NCBI GenBank assembly: GCA_016713535.1
Contig: JADJOY010000011.1
Span: 1 to 64,000 of the forward strand
Direction: 5' to 3'
Source of the DNA: Deltaproteobacteria bacterium
Lineage (GTDB): Bacteria > JADJOY01
DNA length: 64,000 bases
Part shown: positions 55,030 to 64,000 of the stretch, piece after piece
Layout: each line of letters begins with the position of its first letter
Position numbering within the stretch: position 1 is the stretch's first letter
Made by a program: the position numbers and the translations under genes
The notes under the pieces: model-generated
Database searches by the model: none
Told to the model about the DNA's origin: nothing
What the model saw: the letters and a program-made list of their open reading frames with translations, nothing else

Positions 55030-56153
55030 GCGGAGACGCTCGGATCCCGTTCGCGGACCTGGCACGCCAGCACGCCGTGGTCGCGGGTGAGGTGGAGCGG
55101 GGCTTCGCGCGCGTGCTCGCGAGCCAGCGCTTCGTGGGCGGGCCCGAGGTGGCGGAGTTCGAGCGCGCGTTCGCGCGCTTCGCCGGCGTGAGCCACTGCG
55201 TCGGCGTCGCTAACGGCACCGACGCCCTCGAGCTCGCGTTGCGGGCCAGTGGAGTGGGCGCGGGCGACGAGGTGATCGTACCGGCCAACTCGTTCGTGGC
55301 GACTGCGCTGGCGGCGCTGCGCGTCGGCGCGACACCGGTGGTCGTCGACTGCGAGCCGCTCGCGCACACCCTGGACGTGAGCGCGGTCGAGGCGCGGCTC
55401 GGCGAGCGCACGCGCGCGATCGTGCCGGTGCACCTCTTCGGGCAGCTGGTACCGCTCGAGGAGCTGGCGCCGCTCGCCGCTCGCCGCGGCGTCGCGATCG
55501 TCGAGGACGCGGCGCAGGTCCACGGCGCGCGCCGCCACTGCTGGACGGCCGGGACCCACGGCCGCGCCGCCGCGACCAGCTTCCATCCCTCGAAGAACCT
55601 CGGGGCCTACGGCGACGCCGGCGCGGTGCTCACCAACGACGAGGCGGTTGCGCGCAGGGTGCGCGGGCTCCGCAACTACGGCGGCGAGAATCGCTACGAG
55701 CACCCCGAGCAGGGCTTCAACTCGCGCCTCGACGCGCTGCAGGCGGTGGTGTTGCGCGCGAAGCTCGAGCATCTGAGCGCCTGGAACGCCGCGCGCGCCG
55801 TCGCCGCGGAGCGCTACGACACACTCCTGGCCGGCGAGCCACGGGTGCGGCGGCCCGTCCGCCTGCCCGGCAACGAGCACGTCTGGCATCTCTACGTGGT
55901 GCGGATCGCGATGCGCGACGCGGTGCGCGCGCGTCTCGACGAGCGCGGCATCGAGACCGGCGTGCACTATCCGACGCCGCTGCACCTGACCGGCGCGCTC
56001 TCGCCCCTCGGCTACGCGCGCGGCGATTTCCCGGTCGCCGAGGCGCTCGCCGGCGAGATCTTGTCGCTGCCGCTCTTTCCTGGCATCTCCGCCGCGGAGC
56101 AAGAGCGCGTGGTGGCCGAGCTGGGTGCCGCGCTCGACCGGGAGGGCGCGTGA
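55026..56153 (+). CDS. DegT/DnrJ/EryC1/StrS-family sugar aminotransferase, WbpE-like
   Basis: PLP-dependent aminotransferase of 375 residues. The lysine that binds PLP is in SFHPSKNLGAYGDAGAVLTN (about residue 185). Substrate-binding VANGTDALELALRASG and AIVEDAAQVHGARR (PLP-ring Asp and His region), and GIETGVHYPTPLHL near the end, are family hallmarks. The following gene resembles WbpD, so it probably makes a 3-amino-UDP-sugar for surface polysaccharide. The oxidoreductase steps (WbpA/WbpB) are not in this window. Confidence 0.93.
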   Translation: MSGDARIPFADLARQHAVVAGEVERGFARVLASQRFVGGPEVAEFERAFARFAGVSHCVGVANGTDALELALRASGVGAGDEVIVPANSFVATALAALRVGATPVVVDCEPLAHTLDVSAVEARLGERTRAIVPVHLFGQLVPLEELAPLAARRGVAIVEDAAQVHGARRHCWTAGTHGRAAATSFHPSKNLGAYGDAGAVLTNDEAVARRVRGLRNYGGENRYEHPEQGFNSRLDALQAVVLRAKLEHLSAWNAARAVAAERYDTLLAGEPRVRRPVRLPGNEHVWHLYVVRIAMRDAVRARLDERGIETGVHYPTPLHLTGALSPLGYARGDFPVAEALAGEILSLPLFPGISAAEQERVVAELGAALDREGA

Positions 56154-56737
56154 CCAAGGCACTTCACCCGAGCGTCCGGGTCCACGAGCGCGCGCTGTGC
56201 GAGTCCGTCGACGTCGGTCCGCGGACCCGCGTGTGGGCCTTCGCCCACGTCATGGCCGGCGCGCGGGTGGGGGCCGACTGCAACATCGGCGACCACGCGT
56301 TCATCGAGAGCGGAGCGGTCCTCGGCGATCGCGTGACGGTGAAGAACGCGGTGCTGGTGTGGGACCGGGTCACGGTCGAGGACGACGTCTTCCTGGGACC
56401 GAACATGGTGTTCACCAACGACCTGGTGCCGCGCAACGCCTTCCGCAAGGGGCCCGCGTCCTTCCTGCCGACGCTCGTCCGCCGAGGGGCCTCGATCGGA
56501 GCGAACGTGACCGTGGTGTGTGGCATCACCATCGGTGAGGCCGCGTTCGTCGGCGCGGGCGCGGTGGTGACCCACGACGTGCCCGCGCGCGCCCTGGTGA
56601 TGGGAACCCCGGCGCGCTTCGCCGGGTGGATGTGCGACTGCGGGGAGCGCCTCGGCGACGGGCTCGCGTGTTCGTGCGGGCGCGCGTTCCGCCTGGTGTC
56701 CGAGAGCGCGGGGCTCGCGCCGAAGGAGACGGCATGA
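56150..56737 (+). CDS. Left-handed beta-helix N-acetyltransferase, WbpD/WlbB-like
   Basis: Hexapeptide-repeat acetyltransferase of 195 residues, likely acetylating the amino-sugar made by the upstream enzyme. The hexapeptide repeats run from VHERALCESVDVGPRTRVWA through CNIGDHAFIESGAVLGDRVT. A loop with MVFTNDLVPRNAF carries the conserved Asn-Asp, and GAGAVVTHDVPARALVMGTP closes the helix. The C-terminus has a zinc-ribbon-like CDCGERLGDGLACSCG. Start GTG 56150 overlaps the previous stop. Confidence 0.91.
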   Translation: MTKALHPSVRVHERALCESVDVGPRTRVWAFAHVMAGARVGADCNIGDHAFIESGAVLGDRVTVKNAVLVWDRVTVEDDVFLGPNMVFTNDLVPRNAFRKGPASFLPTLVRRGASIGANVTVVCGITIGEAAFVGAGAVVTHDVPARALVMGTPARFAGWMCDCGERLGDGLACSCGRAFRLVSESAGLAPKETA

Positions 56738-57291
56738 TCCAGACCACCAGCCCGAACGTGCGCGTCGCGCGTGCCGAGGACGGCGCGCGCGTGGCCGAGA
56801 TCTACGCGCCCTACGTGATCGACACGCCGATCACCTTCGAGACCGAGCCGCCGGACGCCGAGGCGATGAGCGAGCGCATCGCGAGCACCCTCGCGCGGTT
56901 CCCGTGGCTGGTGTGGGAAGAGGGCGGCCGCATCGCCGGATACGCCTACGCGAGCGAGCACCGCGCGCGCGCCGCCTACCGCTGGTGCGTCGAGGTCGCG
57001 GTGTACGTCGATGCCGCGGCCCACCGCCGCGGCATGGGGAGCCATCTCTACGCGTCGCTCTTCCCGCTGCTCGTTCGCCAGGGGCTCCGCAACGCCTACG
57101 CCGGCATCACGCTCCCCAACGCGGCGAGCGTCGGGCTCCACGAGGCGGTCGGCTTCGAGAAGCTCGGCGTGTACCGGCGGATCGGCTGGAAGCTCGGGAG
57201 CTGGCACGACGTCGGCTGGTGGGAGCGGTCGCTCGCCCTCCACACTCCCGATCCCGCCGAGCCGGTCCCGTTCGCCGAGCTCCGCGTATGA
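56734..57291 (+). CDS. Phosphinothricin-acetyltransferase-family GNAT
   Basis: GNAT of 185 residues resembling PAT/Bar-type enzymes. It begins VRVARAEDGARVAEIYAPYV and has TPITFETEPPDAEAMSERI, both typical of the PAT family. The acetyl-CoA loop is DAAAHRRGMGSHLYASL, and the end has VGFEKLGVYRRIGWKLGSWH. Natural substrates of the family include phosphinothricin and methionine sulfone/sulfoximine. It is coupled by ATGA to the WbpD-like gene, last in the operon; whether it serves sugar synthesis is unclear. Confidence 0.9.
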   Translation: MIQTTSPNVRVARAEDGARVAEIYAPYVIDTPITFETEPPDAEAMSERIASTLARFPWLVWEEGGRIAGYAYASEHRARAAYRWCVEVAVYVDAAAHRRGMGSHLYASLFPLLVRQGLRNAYAGITLPNAASVGLHEAVGFEKLGVYRRIGWKLGSWHDVGWWERSLALHTPDPAEPVPFAELRV

Positions 57292-57818
<527 letters not shown>

Positions 57819-58856
57819 TCAGTCCAGCACGATCGCGCTGCGGTGGAAGCGGGTCACCACGTTGGGGTCGGGCACGAGCGAGGTGCCGGCCTCGTCACGG
57901 CCGCGGTAGTCGAGGTTCGAGAGCAGGTAGCGGATGCTCTCGAGGCGCGCTTTCTTCTTGTTGTTCGCCTTGACGATGATCCACGGGCTGAAGCTGGTGT
58001 GGGTGCGGCTGAACATCGCCTCCTTGTAGCGTGTGTACGCCTCCCAGAGCTCCTGGGCGCGCTGGTCGAGGGGGCTCAGCTTCCACTGCTTGAGCGGGTT
58101 CTTGCGCCGCGAGTCGAAGCGCGCGAGCTGCTCGTCCTTGGAGATCGAGAACCAGAACTTCACCAGCGTCACGCCGTCCTCGACGAGCATGTGCTCGAAC
58201 TCGGGGATCTGGCGCATGAAGCGGTCGTACTCGTCGTTGTTGCAGAAGCCGTTGACCGGCTCGACGACCGCGCGGTTGTACCAGCTGCGGTCGAAGAACA
58301 CGATCTCGCCGCGGTTCGGGAGCTGGCGCATGTAGCGCTGGAAGTACCACTGGCCCACCTCTTCCTCGGTGGGCTTCGGTAGCGCCACGACGCGCATCGC
58401 GCGCGGGTTCAGGTGCTCGGTGAAGCGGCGGATCGTGCCGCCTTTGCCGGCCGCGTCGCGGCCCTCGAAGATCACCGCGATCCGCTTGCCCTTCTCCTGC
58501 ACCCAGCGCTGCATCCTCACCAGCTCCACCTGCAGCGCCTCGAGCTCCTCCTCGTACCTGAGCGCGGTCTTGATGCGGTGTACGTCGATGTTCTTGTCGC
58601 GCAGGAGCTTGATGAACTCGCGCGAGTCGAGGAGCTGCTCGATGTCCTCCTTGGTGAGGACCGCCACCGGGTCGACCTGTGGCGGCGACGGCGGCGAAAC
58701 ATCGGTCGGGGCCGAGATCACCGGGAGCCGTCGCGTCGAGCGGAGCTGTACCTTGGCCGGCTCCGAGGCGCGGCGGGCCGACTTGGCACGCCGTCGCGGG
58801 CGCGCGAGCTCGGCGGCGTCGATCTCGGGGAGGTCGCGACTCGATCGGTCGTCCAT
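57819..58856 (-). CDS. ppk2: Polyphosphate kinase 2 (PPK2)
   Basis: Polyphosphate-nucleotide phosphotransferase of 345 residues. Walker A is in VIFEGRDAAGKGGTIRRFTE (about residue 130), Walker B in EIVFFDRSWYNRAVVEPV (about residue 190), and the lid-like region is ISKDEQLARFDSRRKNPLKQ. The single domain and the start YEEELEALQVELVRMQRWVQ match class I PPK2, which mainly moves phosphate between polyphosphate and ADP or GDP. The first 60 residues are basic and probably disordered. It stands alone, divergent from enolase, with a family B hairpin right after its stop. Confidence 0.93.
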   Translation of the reverse strand: MDDRSSRDLPEIDAAELARPRRRAKSARRASEPAKVQLRSTRRLPVISAPTDVSPPSPPQVDPVAVLTKEDIEQLLDSREFIKLLRDKNIDVHRIKTALRYEEELEALQVELVRMQRWVQEKGKRIAVIFEGRDAAGKGGTIRRFTEHLNPRAMRVVALPKPTEEEVGQWYFQRYMRQLPNRGEIVFFDRSWYNRAVVEPVNGFCNNDEYDRFMRQIPEFEHMLVEDGVTLVKFWFSISKDEQLARFDSRRKNPLKQWKLSPLDQRAQELWEAYTRYKEAMFSRTHTSFSPWIIVKANNKKKARLESIRYLLSNLDYRGRDEAGTSLVPDPNVVTRFHRSAIVLD

Positions 58857-60509
<1,653 letters not shown>

Positions 60510-60693
60510 GAGGCCGTGGAGCCTTCGATCGGGGCCGCCTTCGAGAGCAGCGCGAAGCCGGCGACGGGGATGGAACCCCCGTCGCTACGCTGGTTTTCAT
60601 AGTGCGGGGGGTGCCATCTCCCCGCGAGCGCGCTGCTCGCTCGATCCCCGCACCGACTCCGAGCGCGCACCGCCGCGCTTGGCGACCTTGCGC
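60510..60693. repeat. Hairpin repeat downstream of enolase
   Basis: Contains a family C hairpin in inverse order, GCGACGGGG-ATGGAAC-CCCCGTCGC (about 60557-60581), followed by CTACG. It may mark the end of the enolase transcript. Nothing else is seen. Confidence 0.6.
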
Positions 60694-61473
60694 ATGCGGG
60701 TCGTGACCCTCGGCACGTCGTCGCACGTGCCGACCGCGACCCGCGACACCACCTCGCTGCTGGTCCGCCCCGCGGCGGGCTCGCCGATCCTGGTCGAGTC
60801 CCCCGGGGCGGTGGTGCGGAAGCTGCGCGCCCAGGGCGTCGATCCACGCGACCTCGAGCGCCTGATCCTCACCCACGACCACACGGACCACATCTACGGC
60901 TTTCCGCACCTGATCCACGCGCTGTGGCAGCACCACGGTCGGATCGACGTCCACGCGCCGCCGAAGACGGTCGAGACCGCGGTGCGCCTCCTCGAGGTGC
61001 TCGGTCTCGGCGGCGAGGACTACCCGGAGCTCGCCTTCCACGGCGTCGAGCCCGACGGCGAGCCGCGCGTGTTGTTCGAGCACGCCGGGATCACGGTGCG
61101 CTGCGTGCGCTCGGAGCACCCGCGCACCACGTTCGCGCTCCGCTTCGACGAGCCGGCGAGCGGTGCCTCGCTGGTCCATTCGTCGGACACCCGCCCGTGC
61201 GCCGCGATCACGGAGCTCGCGCGCGGTGCAGACACCCTGATCCACGACTGCGCGGTGCCGCACCGCTTCTTCGACCTCGTCGGTCGCTACCACAGCACCG
61301 CGCGCGAGGCGGGGGAGGTGGCGACCGCGAGTGGTGTGAAGCGGCTGGTGCTCATCCACCTCCATGCCGTGCTCGGCTTCGACGACGACGAGCTCCGTGC
61401 CGATGCACGCGCCAGCTTCGGGGGCGAGGTGGTGGTGCCGAGCGACGGCCAGGAGCTCATCTTCGAGCGGTGA
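60694..61473 (+). CDS. Metallo-beta-lactamase-fold hydrolase, RNase Z-like
   Basis: MBL-fold protein of 259 residues. Metal-binding H-x-H-x-D-H is in RLILTHDHTDHIYGFPHL (about residue 62). Other ligands are likely in VRSEHPRTTFALRF, SLVHSSDTRPCAAI (Asp) and RLVLIHLHAVLGF (His). The start VVTLGTSSHVPTATRDTTSL resembles the RNase Z/ElaC opening, but the protein is short and lacks an obvious tRNA-binding arm. It may therefore be another phosphodiesterase or lactonase. ATG 60694 is preferred over TTG 60679. Confidence 0.86.
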   Translation: MRVVTLGTSSHVPTATRDTTSLLVRPAAGSPILVESPGAVVRKLRAQGVDPRDLERLILTHDHTDHIYGFPHLIHALWQHHGRIDVHAPPKTVETAVRLLEVLGLGGEDYPELAFHGVEPDGEPRVLFEHAGITVRCVRSEHPRTTFALRFDEPASGASLVHSSDTRPCAAITELARGADTLIHDCAVPHRFFDLVGRYHSTAREAGEVATASGVKRLVLIHLHAVLGFDDDELRADARASFGGEVVVPSDGQELIFER

Positions 61474-61805
61474 TCCTCGGAGCGAACCCGGTTCGACGGG
61501 GGAGTGTCACCGGATCGGAACCTTGCCGGCCCGATGCTCTGCCGGCGACACGGGTTGAGCCAACGGCAACGGTGTGTGACGGCGCCGGATCGGAGCGTTC
61601 GGTAACGTGCTGCGGCCGGCTGTGGCGCCACCGCACCCGCACTCGCCGCCTCGACTGAACCAAGATCGCCGAGATCACTCGCGAATTCGAAGCCGCCCGG
61701 AGCCGGCGTCCGCTGCCTCTCGGCTCGTCTCGATTTGGTATCGCGCTTGCTCGATGAGCGGCATCGGTCGCGACGTCCCGCCCGGTGATCCCAGGAGCTC
61801 AAGCC
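61474..61805. other. Intergenic region, nothing recognised
   Basis: 332 bp without a convincing gene or repeat family. GAACCCGGTTC at about 61484 is a short palindrome just after the MBL gene. The ribosome-binding site of the small gene at 61806 is at its end. Confidence 0.4.
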
Positions 61806-61931
61806 ATGATCTCGACCCAGCTTCCCACCGACGCCCGTAGCCAGCGTGAGCTGCGCATCATCCTCGCGATGCTCGCCGCCGCGACCCTGTACGTGACGAT
61901 CATCAGCTTCTACACCCTCGCGACCGCGTGA
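61806..61931 (+). CDS. Small membrane protein, 41 residues
   Basis: A short ORF with a strong ribosome-binding site (CAGGAG at 61792-61797, nine bases before the ATG). The product starts MISTQLPTDARSQRELRI and continues as one hydrophobic helix (IILAMLAAATLYVTIISFY), ending TLATA. The charged N-terminus suggests an N-in, C-out single-span protein. Too short for family assignment. It faces the end of the HWE kinase gene tail to tail with 68 bp between. Confidence 0.55.
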   Translation: MISTQLPTDARSQRELRIILAMLAAATLYVTIISFYTLATA

Positions 61932-61999
61932 GGGTCCCGCCCGCCGTCGGGGCCGGGACGGCGCCGATGGCGCGAGCCCGCGACCTCGCTGCGGACGGC

Positions 62000-63394
62000 T
62001 CAGTGAGCCGACGAAGACAGCGGCGCGCCGCGGGTGCGAAGCGGGATCTCGAGGTCGCACTCGACGCCCGTGGGCCGGAAGTCGAGCACCACGCTGCCCG
62101 CGAGCTCGTACTCGACGAAATCACGCACCAGCGCGAGCCCGGTGCCCTCCAGGATCCGCGACGGCACCGGCGGACCGTTCACCTCCCGCCACGAGATCAC
62201 CACCCGGTCGGGATCCGGCAGATCCCAGCTCAGCACCACGCGCCCACCCTCCGCCGCGAGCGCGCCGTGTTTCACCGAGTTGGTGGTGAGCTCGTGCAGG
62301 GTGAGCGCCAAGGGCAGCGCGACGAACGGCGGTAGCCGCACCGACGGTCCGCTCACACGCACCCGCTCCTCGGCCGCGAACGGAGAGAGCACCTCGTAGG
62401 CCAGCTCGTCGAGGTGGACACCTTCCCACTGCCCGCGCGCGAGCGCCTCGTGGGCTCGCGCCATGAGGCGGATCCGGGCCCCCAGGGTCTCGCGGAAGAC
62501 CTCGACGCTGGTGGTCGAGCGGCTGGTCTCCTCGGTGAGGGCGACGACCGTGGCGAGCGCGTTCTTCACGCGGTGGTCGAGCTCGGCCATGAGCCGGCGC
62601 TGGCGCTCCTCGATGCGCTTGCGCTCGGTGATGTCGGTGACCATGCCGAGCGCGCCGATCACGCGCCCGTCGGGGTCGGTGATCGGGCTGGTGCTCAGGA
62701 TCGCGTAGAGCGGCGAGCCGTCGGCGCGGCGGAGCTGGAAATCGAACTGGTCGCTGATGCCTTGGAGGCGGCGCTCGGCCTGCGCCTCCGCCGCGGCGCG
62801 CCACTCGGGGTCGACGAAGTCCCACGCGCTCCCCGCGAGCGCCTGTTCCCGGGTGCAACCGAGCATGTCGGCCATGCGCTGGTTGAGGAACTGGTTGTTA
62901 CCCTCGGCGTCGGTGATCCACACGCCGTCGTTGGCGGTCTCGAGGATCCGCTGGTAACGCGCCTCGCTGAGGGCGAGCTGGGTGGCGTTACGGCGCGCCT
63001 CCGTCACGTCCAGGCCGGTGCCGATGATCCAGCGCACCTGGCCGTCGTCGCCCAGCACCGACGTGTTCGACCACGAGATCATCCGTCGCGTGCCATCGCG
63101 GGTCATCCAGTGGTTCTCGTGGGTGGTCGGGAACTGACCGGAGGCCAGCTTTTCGAACGCCGCGCGCGTGGACTCGAGCTCGTCCGGGTGGATGAGCCGC
63201 TCCCACAGGCTGGTGCCGACGATCTCGGAGGCCACGAAGCCGGAGAGCCGCTCGCACGCGCGGTTGAAGGCCACCACCGAACCGTTCGGGTCGAGGATGA
63301 TCACCAGCGCACCGACCACGTCGAGGACCGCGTGAAGCAGCAGGTCTTCGGGGCGGGCGCCGTCGGGTGGCGGGGGAGGTATCGAGGAGGTCAT
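62000..63394 (-). CDS. PAS-PAS HWE-family sensor histidine kinase
   Basis: Soluble sensor kinase of 464 residues. PAS 1 covers about 15-135 (GALVIILDPNGSVVAFNRAC) and ends with a PAC block (WIIGTGLDVTEARR). PAS 2 is about 140-262 (ANDGVWITDAEGNNQFLNQR, then GMVTDITERKRIEERQ). The HWE/HisKA_2 domain has phospho-acceptor His in LMAELDHRVKNALATVVAL (about residue 275), N-box LTLHELTTNSVKHGAL and the W-x-E motif in VISWREVNGPPV. HWE kinases often sense light or redox through PAS. No Cys-containing LOV motif is seen. No cognate response regulator is present in the window. Confidence 0.92.
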   Translation of the reverse strand: MTSSIPPPPPDGARPEDLLLHAVLDVVGALVIILDPNGSVVAFNRACERLSGFVASEIVGTSLWERLIHPDELESTRAAFEKLASGQFPTTHENHWMTRDGTRRMISWSNTSVLGDDGQVRWIIGTGLDVTEARRNATQLALSEARYQRILETANDGVWITDAEGNNQFLNQRMADMLGCTREQALAGSAWDFVDPEWRAAAEAQAERRLQGISDQFDFQLRRADGSPLYAILSTSPITDPDGRVIGALGMVTDITERKRIEERQRRLMAELDHRVKNALATVVALTEETSRSTTSVEVFRETLGARIRLMARAHEALARGQWEGVHLDELAYEVLSPFAAEERVRVSGPSVRLPPFVALPLALTLHELTTNSVKHGALAAEGGRVVLSWDLPDPDRVVISWREVNGPPVPSRILEGTGLALVRDFVEYELAGSVVLDFRPTGVECDLEIPLRTRGAPLSSSAH

Positions 63395-63656
63395 GAAGGG
63401 TTTAGCGGCGTGCCCGAGCGTACAGCGCCGCAGCCGGTTGGGCACGGGCCGGCCGGTCATATCGACGGCTCGGCCCGGGGCTCGGTCTCGTGACTCCGGG
63501 CAAGATGCCCGATCGGCTGGGGTGGGGGGGCCGTTTCCGGTTGGCGGAGCCGGCTTGGGTTCGGCACCGACTTCGCACGACTATTCGATTCCCAACCAGG
63601 GACCTTTCGATACAAACTCCTGTCGAGCGAGTGACCCTGGCCAGCGGGCGACCCAC

Positions 63657-64000
63657 ATGTCCGTGACGATCGATACCGCCCCTCTCGCGCTGCCCAGCGC
63701 GCCCGAACCCGAGATGACGCCGCGGTTGTTCCGGGCGCTCTCGCTCGCGAGCGCCGGCGTGCTCCTCGTGGTCGTGGTGCCGAGCAACGCGCTCATCGGT
63801 CTGCCGGAGCTGCTCAACGGGATCCTGCTCGCGTTCGGCATGCTCTCGCTCGGTTGCTTCATGCTCGCACGGCGTGGTGTTTTTCTTTACCGGACGTTCT
63901 TCGTGATCCTCCTCGCCACCCTCGACCTCGCGTGGTTCGTGACCGCCGGCGGCCAGGGCAGCGTCAACATGTGGCTCTACACCGGTGCCGTGTCCGCGGT
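63657..64000 (+). CDS. Multi-pass membrane protein, N-terminal part (cut by window end)
   Basis: The frame from ATG 63657 stays open to the end of the window (114 residues). After a Pro-rich cytoplasmic start (DTAPLALPSAPEPEMTPRLF) come at least three hydrophobic helices: ALSLASAGVLLVVVV, LLNGILLAFGMLSLGCFML and TFFVILLATLDLAWFVTAGG. Such N-termini are common in membrane-bound histidine kinases and diguanylate cyclases. It diverges from the HWE kinase, so it may be a signalling partner, but the catalytic part is outside. Confidence 0.6.
   Translation, partial: MSVTIDTAPLALPSAPEPEMTPRLFRALSLASAGVLLVVVVPSNALIGLPELLNGILLAFGMLSLGCFMLARRGVFLYRTFFVILLATLDLAWFVTAGGQGSVNMWLYTGAVSA

Overview
The window is about 64 kb of very GC-rich DNA (roughly 70% by eye) from a Gram-negative bacterium with an outer membrane: there is a TolC/adaptor/RND pump operon, an outer-membrane barrel and many lipoproteins. 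MopE-type metal-binding motifs, thrombospondin type-3 repeats, FG-GAP and NHL propellers and many secreted hydrolases fit a deltaproteobacterial-type lineage (Myxococcota, Binatota or relatives). No rRNA or phylogenetic marker was tested, so this placement is tentative.

Layout. 0-1 kb: an IS110-family transposase cut by the window edge. 1.4-16.6 kb: mostly secreted proteins, namely a frameshifted tandem GHL15/GH114-like glycosidase, an ACP coupled to a FAD oxidoreductase, a membrane sulfatase with a propeller protein, a run of secreted adhesin-like protein, GHL15 lipoprotein and GH5 endoglycoceramidase-like lipoprotein, and a Big_5 lipoprotein just behind tRNA-Leu(UAA). 17.2-19.3 kb: a two-gene AbiE-like toxin-antitoxin or defence module behind an AT-rich palindrome. 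19.5-24.6 kb: small lipoproteins, hemerythrin and SRPBCC genes, RNase D, and the AhpC/AhpD peroxidase pair with an OxyR-like site. 24.8-33.3 kb: a large NHL protein, acyltransferase, GNAT and secreted esterase/propeller genes. 33.3-36.5 kb: isoleucyl-tRNA synthetase. 36.9-46.0 kb: an FG-GAP/MopE surface protein, a TerB-like protein, a WS/DGAT-like acyltransferase, a beta-lactamase-family lipoprotein, a barrel and an alpha/beta hydrolase. 46.3-52.4 kb: the tripartite RND efflux operon. 52.6-57.3 kb: an SDR, a metallopeptidase remnant and a translationally coupled GT2/aminotransferase/acetyltransferase/GNAT operon that looks like surface-sugar synthesis. 57.8-64 kb: PPK2, enolase, an MBL hydrolase, a 41-aa membrane protein, an HWE sensor kinase and the start of another membrane protein.

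Three things stand out. First, several families of short dispersed hairpin repeats sit mainly between convergent genes. Their flanks are constant while their stems differ by compensatory changes, which points to selection on structure. One family is amplified in an exactly 200-bp tandem array at 41.7-42.4 kb. Second, the two-gene module at 17.2-19.3 kb pairs a wHTH/AbiEi-like protein that has a nuclease-like N-terminus with a nucleotidyltransferase whose metal motif is altered. Third, single-base indels in short G/C runs break about ten genes, including ileS and the RND pump. They look like consensus errors rather than true pseudogenes, and the broken genes are annotated here as whole genes.
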